This document shows positions 8,729 to 14,034 of a stretch of DNA of 33,287 nucleotides, piece after piece. The stretch spans positions 1-33,287 of the forward strand of contig CAKSNH010000022.1 in the NCBI GenBank assembly GCA_934476075.1, in the 5' to 3' direction. The stretch is from an uncultured Clostridia bacterium. Lineage in GTDB: Bacteria; Bacillota; Clostridia; UBA1381. Made by a program: the position numbers and the translations under genes. Each line of letters starts with the position of its first letter. Position 1 is the stretch's first letter. Under the pieces are notes generated by a model. The model searched no databases, had not been told where the DNA came from, and was given only the letters and a program-made list of their open reading frames with translations.

Positions 8729-8739
8729 CTTTTTTTGTA

Positions 8740-8768
8740 TTGACTTTTAACACTGTTTATAATAAAAT
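8740..8768 (+). promoter_or_regulatory. Promoter of antisense RNA, unit 1
   Basis: TTGACT (8740-8745) and TAAAAT (8763-8768) with a 17-bp spacer predict a start near 8775. Confidence 0.8.
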
Positions 8769-8774
8769 AACGCT

Positions 8775-8868
8775 ATACAAAGTCTTTTGTGATGATTAGT
8801 CTTTGTGTATTACAATGATTATGTTTGAATTAACCGCATTTACATCTATATGTATCTGCGGTTTTTTC
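8775..8868 (+). ncRNA. Candidate antisense antitoxin RNA, unit 1
   Basis: A ~94-nt RNA is predicted from the promoter at 8740-8768 to an intrinsic terminator. AACCGCA (8832-8838) pairs with TGCGGTT (8857-8863), with an inner TACAT/ATGTA helix, followed by a T6 run. It is fully complementary to the 3' two thirds of the 39-codon ORF on the opposite strand and to its stop region. A short, structured RNA convergent to a tiny ORF is the classical type I antitoxin layout. The ends are inferred from promoter and terminator and have not been measured. Confidence 0.7.
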
Positions 8869-8915
8869 TTTAATCTATTGTAAATACTTTTTAACCAATT
8901 AAGCACGCTGTCCAT
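8796..8915 (-). CDS. Candidate type I toxin-like small protein, unit 1
   Basis: The 39-residue product starts MDSVLNWLKSIYNRLKKKP and ends IIIVIHKD. The first ~17 residues form an amphipathic helix by pattern (Val4, Leu5, Trp8, Leu9, Ile12, Tyr13, Leu16 on one face), then a Lys-rich turn and a beta-prone tail. There is no full transmembrane helix, unlike most known type I toxins. GGGGGAGG lies 7 nt before the ATG at 8915, and a second ATG lies one codon upstream. The gene has a near-consensus promoter, a structured ~90-nt leader and an opposing antisense RNA. It is conserved with silent changes in unit 2. Toxicity is inferred from the architecture only. A regulatory peptide or a fortuitous ORF over an RNA element are alternatives. 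Confidence 0.7.
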   Translation of the reverse strand: MDSVLNWLKSIYNRLKKKPQIHIDVNAVNSNIIIVIHKD

Positions 8916-8926
8916 CATATCACCTC

Positions 8927-8966
8927 CCCCTGTCCGAAAAGTGATTTTAGGTCAGTTCAGACGGGG
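8927..8966 (-). promoter_or_regulatory. Leader hairpin masking the Shine-Dalgarno, unit 1
   Basis: In the minus-strand RNA CCCCGUCUG (8966-8958) pairs with CGGAC-A-GGGG (8936-8927): nine pairs with one bulged A and one G-U. The GGGG arm is the upstream part of the GGGGGAGG ribosome binding site, so the hairpin should limit translation of the small ORF, as in many type I toxin mRNAs. Confidence 0.6.
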
Positions 8967-9012
8967 CAGTAATACAAAAGACTGTAAGACTTCGTATAGT
9001 GTTACCTTGTAC

Positions 9013-9041
9013 AGTATATTATATTTTTAAAGTCATGTCAA
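9013..9041 (-). promoter_or_regulatory. Promoter of small-protein mRNA, unit 1
   Basis: On the minus strand TTGACA (9036-9041) and TATACT (9013-9018) have a 17-bp spacer, a near-perfect SigA promoter. The predicted start near 9006 gives a ~90-nt leader. Confidence 0.85.
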
Positions 9042-9078
9042 TTATAAAACGGATTTTGCAAAATTTTTTCTTTTTGTA

Positions 9079-9107
9079 TTGACTTTTAACGGTGTTTATA
9101 ATAGAAT
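9079..9107 (+). promoter_or_regulatory. Promoter of antisense RNA, unit 2
   Basis: TTGACT (9079-9084), a 17-bp spacer, then TAGAAT (9102-9107). The spacing is preserved from unit 1 despite substitutions in the spacer and -10 box. Confidence 0.8.
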
Positions 9108-9113
9108 AACACT

Positions 9114-9207
9114 ATACAAAGTCTTTTGTGGTTATTAGTCTTTGTGTATTACAATTATGATGTTAGAATTAACCGCATTTACATCTATATGTATCTGCGG
9201 TTTTTTC
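9114..9207 (+). ncRNA. Candidate antisense antitoxin RNA, unit 2
   Basis: The predicted ~94-nt RNA ends at the hairpin AACCGCA (9171-9177) / TGCGGTT (9196-9202) with a T-run. It differs from the unit 1 RNA at several positions in its 5' half (around 9129-9166), which could make each RNA prefer its own target. Confidence 0.7.
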
Positions 9208-9254
9208 GTTAATCTATTGTAAATACCTTTTAACCAATTAAGCACGCTGTCCAT
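9135..9254 (-). CDS. Candidate type I toxin-like small protein, unit 2
   Basis: The 39-residue product is the same as in unit 1 except Ser-to-Gly at residue 10 (LKG for LKS) and Lys-to-Thr at residue 17. Other changes between the two ORFs are silent: the AAC-Ile-Ile-Ile codons are reshuffled and one Ser codon differs. This pattern favours a translated, selected peptide. The ribosome binding site, both ATGs, leader hairpin and promoter are identical to unit 1. The product has an amphipathic N-terminal helix and a beta-prone tail without a membrane-spanning segment. The functional call rests on architecture alone. Confidence 0.7.
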   Translation of the reverse strand: MDSVLNWLKGIYNRLTKKPQIHIDVNAVNSNIIIVIHKD

Positions 9255-9265
9255 CATATCACCTC

Positions 9266-9305
9266 CCCCTGTCCGAAAAGTGATTTTAGGTCAGTTCAGA
9301 CGGGG
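9266..9305 (-). promoter_or_regulatory. Leader hairpin masking the Shine-Dalgarno, unit 2
   Basis: Same sequence and pairing as in unit 1: CCCCGUCUG with CGGACAGGGG, using part of the GGGGGAGG ribosome binding site. Confidence 0.6.
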
Positions 9306-9351
9306 CAGTAATACAAAAGACTGTAAGACTTCGTATAGTGTTACCTTGTAC

Positions 9352-9380
9352 AGTATATTATATTTTTAAAGTCATGTCAA
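9352..9380 (-). promoter_or_regulatory. Promoter of small-protein mRNA, unit 2
   Basis: Minus-strand TTGACA (9375-9380) and TATACT (9352-9357), 17-bp spacer, identical to unit 1. Confidence 0.85.
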
Positions 9381-9432
9381 TTATCTTTTAATAAAATATT
9401 TGGGTGTGCGAAATTGACTGAATTAATACTGC

Positions 9433-9461
9433 TTGACAGTGTAAATTTGATTTGGTATAAT
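9433..9461 (+). promoter_or_regulatory. Consensus promoter of rnpB
   Basis: TTGACA (9433-9438), 17-bp spacer, TATAAT (9456-9461): a perfect SigA consensus directly upstream of the RNase P RNA. Confidence 0.92.
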
Positions 9462-9470
9462 GTATAAGTT

Positions 9471-9812
9471 GAGTAAGTCAGACGATTGCGTGTGCAGACC
9501 GAAAGGTCGTATATGAGGAAAGTCCGGGCTCCATAGAGCAAGGGTGCCGGGTAATACCCGGTGGAGGCAACTCCAAGGATAGTGCAACAGAAAATAAACG
9601 CCGATTTTTAATCGGTAAGTGTGGAAAGGTGCGGTAAGAGCGTACCGAGAGACTGGCGACTACTCTCTCGTGTAAACCCCACTCGGAGCAACACCTCACA
9701 GGAAACATATAAGTCTGCTCGACCGTTTCCGCTTTGGTGGCTAGAGCTTAGCAGTAATGCTATTCCCAGATAGATAATCGTCCAATACAGAACCCGGCTT
9801 ACAGACTTGCTC
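9471..9812 (+). ncRNA. rnpB: RNase P RNA
   Basis: The catalytic RNA of RNase P, which trims tRNA 5' leaders. The ends pair as P1: GAGTAAGTC (9471-9479) with GACTTGCTC (9804-9812). Universal core segments are present: GAGGAAAGTCCGGGCTCC near the 5' end, GGTAAGAG in the middle, and the 3' core AGATAGATAATCGTC followed by ACAGAACCCGGCTTA. The length of ~342 nt is normal. A consensus promoter precedes it and a terminator follows ~48 nt after P1. It lies directly after the tandem toxin-like repeat. Class A versus B was not resolved by eye. Confidence 0.95.
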
Positions 9813-9859
9813 ACTCTTTTGAATATTAATCGGGATTTATAATCCGTCAAGGCAAATAA

Positions 9860-9900
9860 AAAGGCGAACCGTGTAAAAATCGGCTCGCCTTTATTTTTTT
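9860..9900 (+). terminator. Terminator after rnpB
   Basis: AAAGGCGA (9860-9867) pairs with TCGCCTTT (9885-9892) and a T-rich tract follows to 9900. Confidence 0.85.
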
Positions 9901-9939
9901 AATTTGCAGGAAATTGCGAAAAACGCAATGACAGAATTT

Positions 9940-10039
9940 TTAATTTGTAGGAAATTGCGTAAAACGCAATGACGAAAAATCAAAAATGCTACATTATTCC
10001 TCCGCCAGCAGGCGGTGCTTCTATCAGAAGCTTTTTTAT
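9940..10039. repeat. Dispersed intergenic repeat, copy A (terminator-bearing)
   Basis: About 100 bp with three small palindromes in order: ATTGCG/CGCAAT, CCGCC/GGCGG, and GCTTC/GAAGC followed by T6. It is about 95% identical to copy B at 23626-23725. A partial extra copy of the first 30 bp (ATTGCGAAAAACGCAAT) lies at 9899-9929. The T-run overlaps the stop codon of the cysteine desulfurase gene, so the element sits exactly between convergent transcripts and may end the plus-strand one. Confidence 0.85.
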
Positions 10040-11169
10040 TTTTTTCGTATTTTGTTTACAGCATCGGTTATTTTGGCAACATCACGCATATTGTTAAAAA
10101 AGCCGAAGCTTGCCCTGACAGCACCGCTTTTCTCGCTGCCTATGGTTTTGTGTGCAAGATACGCACAATGCCAGCCGCCACGAACGGCTATACCATAATC
10201 GTTGTTTAATATATCGCTGACTTCTCCACTGTCGAGATTGCCTATATTAAAAGCGACTGTTCCGTTGCGTTTATTGATGTTGTCGGTACCGTATACGGTC
10301 ACATTATCCATGTTTTTAAGCTCCGATATAAACTTTTCCGCCATTTGCCTCTCGTGCGTCAGAATTGCATTTACGGAGTATTTTTTTATAAATCTGATGC
10401 TTTCTGCCATAGACGCAATGGCAGGAGTGTTTAAAGTGCCGCTTTGGAGCATATCGGGCATGAAATCGGGTTGGTCAAGACTCTCGGACTGACTTCCCGT
10501 TCCGCCCCGAATAAGCGGTTCTAATTTAATATTTTCGTCAACATAAAGTCCGCCCGTGCCCATAGGTCCGAGCAGTGATTTGTGCCCCGAAAATGCAAGC
10601 ATGGAGATATTGCACCTTTGCACGTCAATATCCACCGCCCCCGCTCCCTGTGCGGTATCTACAAGAAACGGGATATTATGCTTTTTTGCAATTTTGCCTA
10701 TCTCCTCTATCGGCTGGATACTTCCGCACACATTTGATACATGGGTGCATACAATCAGGCGTGTGTCGGGATTTATCACATTTTCAATATCGCTCGGAGC
10801 GACAAAACCGTCTTTATCCGCATATACTATTGTATATCGGCAATTTGCCGCCGCAGGACGCAGAACGCTGTTGTGCTCCATACTTGTCATGATAACATGA
10901 TTATCCTTCGCCAAGCCGATTATAGCCATGTTGAGGGCATATGTTGCATTTTGGGTAAATGCAATTTGAGAAGAATTGCCGATGTTAAAGAGTTCTGCAA
11001 GTTCTTCGGCGGTTTCGGCTATTTTTTCAGCTGCCGCAATACTGTATTTATGACCGCCCCGACCGGCATTTGCACTTAAATATTTTGTATTATGTGCCAT
11101 TGCACGGTACAGACAGGACGGTTTTTGGTAGCTTGTTGCGGCATTGTCAAGATATAGCACGGTATTCAC
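10036..11169 (-). CDS. Cysteine desulfurase-like aminotransferase class V protein
   Basis: PLP enzymes of this family draw sulfur or selenium from cysteine or selenocysteine. The 377-residue protein has the PLP lysine in SGHKSLLGPMGTGG (Lys197), the ring-binding Asp in DTAQGAG (about 171), His99 in MEHNS, and the active cysteine Cys335 in RGGWHCAYLAH. It resembles the subfamily found with DUF3343 genes, often near selenium genes. The GTG start at 11169 follows GGAGAGGAG, and a second GTG three codons in is also possible. It overlaps the end of the DUF3343 gene by 23 bp, pointing to translational coupling. No selD, selA or IscU gene is in this window, so sulfur versus selenium use stays open. 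Confidence 0.9.
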   Translation of the reverse strand: MNTVLYLDNAATSYQKPSCLYRAMAHNTKYLSANAGRGGHKYSIAAAEKIAETAEELAELFNIGNSSQIAFTQNATYALNMAIIGLAKDNHVIMTSMEHNSVLRPAAANCRYTIVYADKDGFVAPSDIENVINPDTRLIVCTHVSNVCGSIQPIEEIGKIAKKHNIPFLVDTAQGAGAVDIDVQRCNISMLAFSGHKSLLGPMGTGGLYVDENIKLEPLIRGGTGSQSESLDQPDFMPDMLQSGTLNTPAIASMAESIRFIKKYSVNAILTHERQMAEKFISELKNMDNVTVYGTDNINKRNGTVAFNIGNLDSGEVSDILNNDYGIAVRGGWHCAYLAHKTIGSEKSGAVRASFGFFNNMRDVAKITDAVNKIRKK

Positions 11170-11410
11170 GCTCCTCTCCGTTTTGAACCTCCAAAAACAG
11201 ACCCTTTATAATTATATGCACATTTTCGGCACTTCTTTTTACTATCGGAATATAGTCCTGCTTAAATCTGAGTGAATATGAGCAGCCGCCTTTGTTTATT
11301 TCGGAGGGAGTATGCACGACAGACGGTGTGACAACTCCCGTACGCATAATTGCTTTTTTCAGTTTAACTGCCGTAGTTATAGAGCCTATTGCAGCCAACG
11401 CATAATCCAT
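11147..11410 (-). CDS. DUF3343 small protein
   Basis: The 87-residue protein matches DUF3343: ALAAIGSITTAVKLKKAI, then TPSEINKGGCSYSLRF with one conserved cysteine, and a KGLF segment. DUF3343 proteins commonly precede a class V aminotransferase and are proposed to act in sulfur or selenium transfer, but no activity is established. The ATG at 11410 is chosen because GGTGAT lies just upstream. An ATG five codons earlier lacks a ribosome binding site. It is the upstream partner of the cysteine desulfurase-like gene, with overlapping ends. Confidence 0.82.
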   Translation of the reverse strand: MDYALAAIGSITTAVKLKKAIMRTGVVTPSVVHTPSEINKGGCSYSLRFKQDYIPIVKRSAENVHIIIKGLFLEVQNGEEREYRAIS

Positions 11411-11721
11411 AAAATCACCATCCAATCATATACAGGCTGTTTTTTCTGTGTGATATATAATCATTATATGCAGACGGATATGATTGTGTTATGTAAAGCA
11501 GTATCTTTTGCAAATAAATCGGCGGTATTTAAAATGTTTTTTTAGAATTTACGAATAATTTTTTTATTTTTGAAAAAAATATTATTATAGTTTTGAATTA
11601 AATAGGGTGGGGGAATCGGAATTTAGTAGTGAAAAGTGCACTAACGGTTCGGCGAAATATAATGTTTTTTACGCTAATTTGACGGTAAAATAAAAAAATT
11701 AAAAAAAGTTTTAAAAAAGTG
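11411..11721. other. Intergenic stretch, no gene seen
   Basis: This AT-rich gap separates the minus-strand DUF3343 gene from the plus-strand tRNA operon. No supported coding frame, repeat or RNA was found. It presumably holds the DUF3343 promoter, but no pair of hexamers with good spacing was identified. Confidence 0.5.
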
Positions 11722-11750
11722 TTGACAAATACGTCTAACTCTGCTATAAT
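11722..11750 (+). promoter_or_regulatory. Consensus promoter of the tRNA operon
   Basis: TTGACA (11722-11727), 17-bp spacer, TATAAT (11745-11750): perfect consensus ~50 bp before the first tRNA. Confidence 0.9.
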
Positions 11751-11801
11751 TCTAAAAGTCAGCTGATGACAAGCGGTTTTGAGAGAAACCCATAAAAATA
11801 T

Positions 11802-11875
<74 letters not shown>

Positions 11876-11883
11876 CTAAATAT

Positions 11884-11960
<77 letters not shown>

Positions 11961-11983
11961 ATTAAATTTTAAAAATTTAATAT

Positions 11984-12061
11984 GGTGGGTATAGTTCAGC
12001 TGGTTAGAGCGTCAGATTGTGGTCCTGAATGTCGTGGGTTCAAATCCCACTACCCACCCCA
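11984..12061 (+). tRNA. tRNA-His (anticodon GUG)
   Basis: Acceptor GTGGGTA/TACCCAC, anticodon loop TTGTGGT with GTG, encoded CCA. The G at 11984 faces a C discriminator, the G-1:C73 pair that identifies tRNA-His. Confidence 0.95.
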
Positions 12062-12075
12062 ATTTAATCTCATAT

Positions 12076-12152
12076 AGGGATATAGCCAAGTCGGTAAGGC
12101 ACCAGATTTTGATTCTGGCATTTCGTAGGTTCGAGTCCTGCTATCCCTGCCA
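12076..12152 (+). tRNA. tRNA-Gln (anticodon UUG)
   Basis: Acceptor AGGGATA/TATCCCT, anticodon loop TTTTGAT with TTG, G discriminator, encoded CCA. Confidence 0.93.
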
Positions 12153-12159
12153 TTTTTAC

Positions 12160-12235
12160 GGGCCATTAGCTCAGTCGGCAGAGCACTTGACTTTTAATCA
12201 AGGTGTCCGGAGTTCGAATCTCCGATGGCTCACCA
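12160..12235 (+). tRNA. tRNA-Lys (anticodon UUU)
   Basis: Acceptor GGGCCAT/ATGGCTC with one G-U pair, anticodon loop CTTTTAA with TTT, encoded CCA. Last gene of the cluster. Confidence 0.95.
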
Positions 12236-12237
12236 AA

Positions 12238-12268
12238 AGCGTTTAACTTCGGTTAGACGCTTTTTTTG
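12238..12268 (+). terminator. Terminator of the tRNA operon
   Basis: GCGTTTAAC, a TTCG tetraloop, GTTAGACGC (one wobble), then T7, directly after tRNA-Lys. Confidence 0.92.
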
Positions 12269-12284
12269 TATTTTGAAATTTTTT

Positions 12285-12459
12285 TAATTTCTGTATTGAC
12301 TTTTGTATACTTATAATAGAATAACATTATACAAAGGCTTTGGGCAGAATTAGTCTTTGTGTATTACAATAGTTATTTGGGGAAAAAACTGCATTTACAT
12401 CTATATGTATCTGCGGTTTTTTCTTTAATAATCTATTATAGATACTTTTTAACCAAATT
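12285..12459. pseudogene. Truncated third copy of the toxin/antisense unit
   Basis: The left part of the 339-bp unit is recognisable: TTGACT (12296-12301) and TAGAAT (12317-12322), now only 15 bp apart, the CTTTGTGTATTACAAT block, and the terminator hairpin with ACTGCA/TGCGGT (one wobble) plus T6 at about 12388-12423. On the minus strand the ORF reads LKSIYNRLLKKKPQIHIDVNAV, with one inserted Leu, then shifts frame away from the tail and stop of the intact copies. The start codon, ribosome binding site, leader and promoter are missing. The remnant begins just after the stop of the ADP-ribosylglycohydrolase gene. An orphan antisense RNA could in principle still be made. Confidence 0.8.
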
Positions 12460-13524
12460 TCAATTATGCATTGTGTTGTAATAATATTTTTTCTGCCATT
12501 CTTCGTCTGTGTTTGAATATCCGTTGTATAAATCATCGGCTATTTCAATAATTACATTCTTTAATTCCAAATTATCAATAAATTTTTGCGGAATGTGGGA
12601 TAAGCCTAAATATGCACCCATAATATTTCCTGTGACAGAGCCGGTTGAGTCGCTGTCGCCACTATGGTTTACAGAAGTAATAATTGCTTTTTCAAAATTG
12701 TCCGAATACTTTAATGCACAATAAATAGCTATGGCAAGGGTTTCTTCGGCAACCCAACCTTCGCCGATTTGTCGGATTGCGTCAAAATCATTTAATGATT
12801 GTGTTGAAAGGGTGATGGCTTTGTCAACCAATGATATTAATTCGTGCATATGTTTACTGTTTGGGAAAAGTTTTGGCATAAGCAATTTTGCATCGTTTAT
12901 AGCAGCAAGAAGTGAAATATCAGGGTTGTGGGATACAGTATGAATTATATGCACAAACATGGCAGCGGGAATATAACCGAGTTCGTGACCGTGCGTAAGG
13001 GCGGCAGATTGTGCACCTAACATATCAATATCTTCGGCAGAGAGTGTATTTTCAAAATACAGTCCTATCGGGGCGGCACGCATAATACTTCCGCACCCTT
13101 TGCTATGATTTATAGGCTTTTCCATTGTACCGTTTGCACCGTTCATAATCGATATTATACAGGTACGTCCGGGCTCACGGCTATGGTGCATTTCTTTAAT
13201 ATTATTTAGCCATGAGCATAACGGTTTTTCATCTTTAAACTGATTTTCGCCTTGCGTCAAAAGCCAATCGCTGTATGCGTCGGATATGCAGGGAATATAT
13301 TCTCTATTTGCCGCACCGACCAAAAGTCCGTTAGCCGTAAATAATGTCATTTGTGTATCATCGGATATTTGGGCAATGCCGTTTGTAAGAGAATATGCGG
13401 TTATGCCGTTTTTGCCGTATTTATCGAGAATTTGCTTTTCGGTCATAAATTCTATCGGATAGCCCAAAGCATCGCCGACAGCTCCGCCGAGAAGACAGCC
13501 TCTGTATTTATCCATGCTTTTCAT
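12460..13524 (-). CDS. ADP-ribosylglycohydrolase family protein
   Basis: ARH/DraG-type enzymes remove ADP-ribose from proteins, nucleic acids or small molecules using two magnesium ions. The 354-residue protein has the diagnostic blocks: CLLGGAVGDALGYPIEF (about 8-24), ISDDTQMT (metal ligands), SKGCGSIMRAAPIG, ALTHGHELGY, and SGDSDSTGSVTGN near the C-terminus (second metal cluster). All expected Asp residues appear present. The ATG at 13524 lies 1 nt after the stop of the HTH gene and has GGGAGGAG upstream, so the two are translationally coupled. A start 20 codons earlier would overlap the HTH gene. The substrate is unknown. The kinase across the divergent promoter suggests a post-translational signalling module, which is inference. 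Confidence 0.93.
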   Translation of the reverse strand: MKSMDKYRGCLLGGAVGDALGYPIEFMTEKQILDKYGKNGITAYSLTNGIAQISDDTQMTLFTANGLLVGAANREYIPCISDAYSDWLLTQGENQFKDEKPLCSWLNNIKEMHHSREPGRTCIISIMNGANGTMEKPINHSKGCGSIMRAAPIGLYFENTLSAEDIDMLGAQSAALTHGHELGYIPAAMFVHIIHTVSHNPDISLLAAINDAKLLMPKLFPNSKHMHELISLVDKAITLSTQSLNDFDAIRQIGEGWVAEETLAIAIYCALKYSDNFEKAIITSVNHSGDSDSTGSVTGNIMGAYLGLSHIPQKFIDNLELKNVIIEIADDLYNGYSNTDEEWQKKYYYNTMHN

Positions 13525-13525
13525 A

Positions 13526-13954
13526 TCATTTCTCCTCCCGCAACAAAGCCATACCGTGATTATCCAGCAACACATTCGTATCAATAATATTCATTTTATT
13601 TTCCAGTGCATAGATAATCACGCTGTCCCGTTGATTACGGGCATAAAGCGGCGAAAATCCCGACGCTTTGAGGAAAGATTGTGTTTCGTCAAAGGTAAGT
13701 TCAAATCCAAAACATAATTGGAGTATATTGTTGCGGTTTGGCTTTTTCTCTCCCGAAAAAAATCCGTAGGCATATGTTCTCGGAAGATTTGCACGCTTTA
13801 TTACATCGGATTTGCTCACATTCTTTTGTGCAAGCAGATTGTTTAAAAGCTCTGCATAGTCCGGATTTATAAAATCGGACGAGTTTTGTTCCAGAACAGT
13901 ATCAATATCCCGTGAATTTTTTATTTGTTCAAGCAATTTATCGGTGACAGACAT
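13526..13954 (-). CDS. HTH domain protein paired with ADP-ribosylglycohydrolase
   Basis: The 142-residue protein has a central XRE-like helix-turn-helix (about 45-90: LNNLLAQKNVSKSDVIKRANLPRTYAYGFFSGEKKPNRNNIL). Its C-terminal part is LKASGFSPLYARNQRDSVIIYALENKMN, which resembles a family often found beside Ser/Thr kinase genes in Firmicutes. AAGGAG precedes the ATG at good spacing. It is divergent from the kinase gene with only ~80 bp between them, and its stop touches the ADP-ribosylglycohydrolase start. It may regulate the shared intergenic region or act as a kinase substrate. Neither can be shown from sequence. Confidence 0.78.
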   Translation of the reverse strand: MSVTDKLLEQIKNSRDIDTVLEQNSSDFINPDYAELLNNLLAQKNVSKSDVIKRANLPRTYAYGFFSGEKKPNRNNILQLCFGFELTFDETQSFLKASGFSPLYARNQRDSVIIYALENKMNIIDTNVLLDNHGMALLREEK

Positions 13955-14034
13955 AATATTTACTCCTTGCAGTATTATAAATTATATGGTACTATAATAT
14001 TACAAAATAAGACAAAATGCAAGGGGGAAGCAGA

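Larger units (their letters stand above)
8704..9384. repeat. Tandem duplication of a ~340-bp unit (two copies)
   Basis: Unit 1 spans about 8704-9044 and unit 2 about 9045-9384, with an offset of 341 bp at the left edge and 339 bp through the body. The right-hand ~150 bp (start of the small ORF, its leader and promoter) are identical by eye. Differences gather in the left half: two fewer T in a T-run, and about a dozen substitutions around the ORF 3' part. Each unit carries one small minus-strand ORF and one plus-strand antisense RNA. No transposase or terminal inverted repeats were seen, so it looks like a duplicated locus, not an insertion sequence. Confidence 0.95.

Noticed and set aside
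8704..9384. CRISPR array or insertion sequence
   Set aside because: There are only two long units with no spacer pattern, no transposase and no terminal inverted repeats. A tandem duplication explains it better.
12296..12322. Functional antisense promoter in the third copy
   Set aside because: The spacer is only 15 bp, against 17 in the intact copies, so activity is doubtful. It is kept only as part of the remnant.
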